Source: Umezawaea tangerina (GTDB taxonomy: Bacteria; Actinomycetota; Actinomycetes; Mycobacteriales; Pseudonocardiaceae). Taken from it: a stretch of 64,000 bases of DNA. The notes under the pieces are model-generated. The model had not been told where the DNA came from. It did no database searches and saw only the letters and a list, made by a program, of their open reading frames with translations. The DNA lies in the NCBI RefSeq assembly GCF_003002815.1, contig NZ_PVTF01000020.1, positions 100,260-164,259 of the forward strand. The letters are read 5' to 3'. Below, piece by piece: positions 62,330 to 64,000 of this stretch (its first letter is position 1; each line of letters opens with the position of its first letter). The position numbers and the translations under genes are program-made.

Positions 62330-62763
62330 GCGGTCTCCTGTTCCAGGCAGTCCCGACAGGTGCCGGAAAGCGCGAGGTGGCTTGCATCCAGTTCGAACCC
62401 GTAGGAGTCCCCGAGTGTTCCGGCGAGGCTGTCCAGGATCTCGCACGGGATCTCGTCGGTCCGCCCGCAGCGGTGGCAGACCAGGTGCACGTGCTCGTGG
62501 TCGTCCGCCGAGTAGGTCGGGGCACCGTGCCCGAGGTGGGTGTGCCGGACGAGGCCGAGCTTGTCCAGCAGGTCGAGCGTCCGGTAGACGGTCGTGATGT
62601 TCACGGTCGACGCCGTGGCCTGGACGCGCTGGCAGATCTGCTCGGGGGTGGCGTGCTCCAGCTCGCGCACGGCGTCGAGCACGAGCTGTCGCTGGGGGGT
62701 CATGCGCATGCCGCGCTCGTGCAGCGTCTTGCGCAGAGCTTTGCGGCTGCTTGCGGTCTCCAC
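62326..62763 (-). CDS. Fur-family metal-responsive regulator
   Basis: This 145-residue Fur protein has the winged helix (MTPQRQLVLDAV and TVNITTVYRTLDLL, residues 21-67), the HxHxH segment at His89-His91-His93 (DHEHVHLVC), and a structural zinc set Cys96, Cys99, Cys136, Cys139. The THLGHGAPTYS stretch before it and the HxHxH recall the nickel sensor Nur of Streptomyces, so nickel or iron is the likely signal. The GTG at 62763 is used. It is divergent from pabC with 35 bases between. Confidence 0.9.
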   Translation of the reverse strand: METASSRKALRKTLHERGMRMTPQRQLVLDAVRELEHATPEQICQRVQATASTVNITTVYRTLDLLDKLGLVRHTHLGHGAPTYSADDHEHVHLVCHRCGRTDEIPCEILDSLAGTLGDSYGFELDASHLALSGTCRDCLEQETA

Positions 62764-62798
62764 GATGGTGATGGTAGGCCGTGAGTAGGCTGCCCCGT

Positions 62799-63641
62799 AT
62801 GCGCGTGCTGGCTCTTCTCGACGGAACCCTGGCCGACCCGGACGCCCCGCTGCTGCGGGTGGACGACCTCGGATTGATGCGCGGTGACGGCATCTTCGAG
62901 ACAGTCCTGGTCGTGAACGGCAAGCCACGGGAGTTGGACCCCCACCTCGACCGGCTGGCCCGGTCCGCCGAGATGCTCGACCTCCCGGAACCCGACCGGG
63001 CGTCGTTCGAGCGGGCGCTCACCCTCGTGCTGGACAACTGGTCCGGCGGCACCGAGATGGCGCTGAAGCTCGTCTACACGCGCGGCGTGGAAGGCGGTGA
63101 CGGCACGCCCACCGGCTTCGCGCTGGGGCTGCCGATCGGCGCCAAGGTGCTGACCCAGCGGGAGGCGGGCCTGTCCGCCATCACGCTGGACCGCGGCATC
63201 GAGCCCGGCCTCGCCGAGCGCGCCCCGTGGCTGCTGCTGGGCGCCAAGACCCTGTCGTACGCGGTCAACATGGCCGCGCTGCGCGAGGCCGAGCGCCGGG
63301 GCGCCGAGGAGGTCGTGTTCACCACGTCCGACGGCAGCGTCCTGGAGGGGCCGACGTCGACCCTGGTCACGGTCAACGGCCGCACCCTCACCACCCCGCC
63401 CGCGACCCTCGGCATCCTGCCCGGCACCACGCAGGCCGCCCTGTTCCGCGCGGCCGAGCGCGAGGGCTGGACCGTGGTGGTCGAGCCGATCGCCGTCGTC
63501 GACCTGCACTCCGCCGCGGGCGTCTTCCTGGTGTCCAGCGTCCGCAAGATCACCCGCGTGCACACGCTGGACGGCAAGCCGCTCGCCGACTCCTCGGCGA
63601 TCCACGCGGAGCTCGCCGACCTCTACGAGTCCGAGTACTAG
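62799..63641 (+). CDS. pabC: Aminodeoxychorismate lyase (PabC-type PLP enzyme)
   Basis: This 280-residue class IV aminotransferase-fold protein has the PLP lysine Lys150 in GAKTLSYAVNM, the LGLMRGDGIFETVLV start near residue 25, and EGPTSTLVTVNG. It releases pyruvate from aminodeoxychorismate to give 4-aminobenzoate for folate. The ATG at 62799 is used. It is divergent from fur. An IS630-type element begins within a few bases of its stop codon. Confidence 0.9.
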   Translation: MRVLALLDGTLADPDAPLLRVDDLGLMRGDGIFETVLVVNGKPRELDPHLDRLARSAEMLDLPEPDRASFERALTLVLDNWSGGTEMALKLVYTRGVEGGDGTPTGFALGLPIGAKVLTQREAGLSAITLDRGIEPGLAERAPWLLLGAKTLSYAVNMAALREAERRGAEEVVFTTSDGSVLEGPTSTLVTVNGRTLTTPPATLGILPGTTQAALFRAAEREGWTVVVEPIAVVDLHSAAGVFLVSSVRKITRVHTLDGKPLADSSAIHAELADLYESEY

Positions 63642-63648
63642 TGCCGTA

Positions 63649-64000
63649 TCAGGCAACGTTCGCCATGTTGACGACCTCGCGTAGCCGCCGATCCTGAGCG
63701 TGCTTGTTTCGCCAGATGATGTAGCGGCGGATCATGCTGCCCTGCTGCTTGTGGTCGAGGTGGTCGGTGCCGTCGAGGGTGAAGTACCGCAGAGCGGTGA
63801 ACTGGGCCTCGATACGGTTGAGCCACGACGAGTTCGTCGGGGTGTAGGCGATCTCGACGTTGTTGGCCTCGGCCCAGTCGGCGACCCGACGACACCGTCT
63901 GGTGCTCAGGTGCGGGGCGTAGTTGTCGCACACGATCGCCAACCGCACCGTCGGCGGATACAGCGTGCGCAGATAACGACAGAACTCCAGGAACCTGGTC
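63649..64000 (-). mobile_element. IS630-type transposase, C-terminal part, cut by window end
   Basis: The visible 116 C-terminal residues include the second Asp of the DDE triad in AIVCDNYAPHLS and the final Glu in PTNSSWLNRIEAQF, which are typical of IS630-family transposases, followed by a basic tail. The frame stays open to the window edge. The stop is seven bases past the pabC stop, so the element ends close to pabC. Its terminal repeat and TA target duplicate cannot be fully seen. Confidence 0.85.

Overview
This 64 kb window comes from a high-GC actinomycete chromosome. GTG and TTG starts are frequent, ATGA/GTGA gene overlaps are common, and it carries a mycothiol-enzyme family protein, DUF3073, an RsiG-type anti-sigma factor and PE/PPE/EspG genes. 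The mix is most like Pseudonocardiales (Saccharothrix/Lentzea/Actinosynnema-type); that placement is inference from gene content only. No tRNA, rRNA, CRISPR array, prophage or large biosynthetic cluster was seen.

A conserved housekeeping backbone appears in pieces: purSQL (4.0-7.2 kb), an SCP-like gene and pirin (25.2-26.5 kb), purF-purM (30.1-32.7 kb), DUF3073, rsiG (55.7-58.6 kb), then NUDIX, ygfZ, a Fur-family regulator and pabC (60.7-63.6 kb). Accessory blocks lie between these pieces. At 0-3.7 kb are an epimerase, a large membrane protein flanked by a direct repeat, and a DUF3800 protein. At 7.2-9.6 kb are three GH25 lysozyme units, one catalytically dead and joined in frame to its neighbour across a UGA. 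At 9.7-21.4 kb are an aldo-keto reductase/LysR pair, two membrane pentapeptide-like paralogues, a methyltransferase, a PAS-GGDEF-EAL protein, a hydrolase, an ankyrin protein and a dehydrogenase/GH15 pair. At 22.4-28.8 kb are orphan type VII secretion genes. At 32.7-39.9 kb are a sigma factor with its probable anti-sigma partner, arfB, and a two-component system divergent from a tripartite tricarboxylate transporter.

The largest functional unit (39.9-51.9 kb) is a nearly complete myo-inositol catabolic locus. lacI-mmsA is divergent from iolG-iolE-ABC transporter-iolC-Cgl0159 type-iolB-iolD, and two strong palindromes lie between the two arms. It would import inositol and convert it to acetyl-CoA-level products. 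No classical iolJ aldolase is present, so the Cgl0159-family TIM barrel may fill that step.

The most interesting candidates are: a three-gene cassette of a Crp/Fnr regulator with an intact cyclic-nucleotide cassette, a divergent class III cyclase-like protein and a small partner (52.3-54.3 kb); the GH25 tandem with an internal UGA; the EspC-like/WxG-hydrolase pair with type VII secretion signatures; and a c-di-GMP theme, with an RsiG orthologue bearing one perfect and one altered c-di-GMP motif plus a GGDEF-EAL enzyme without an I-site. The right end is cut by an IS630-type transposase inserted just past pabC.
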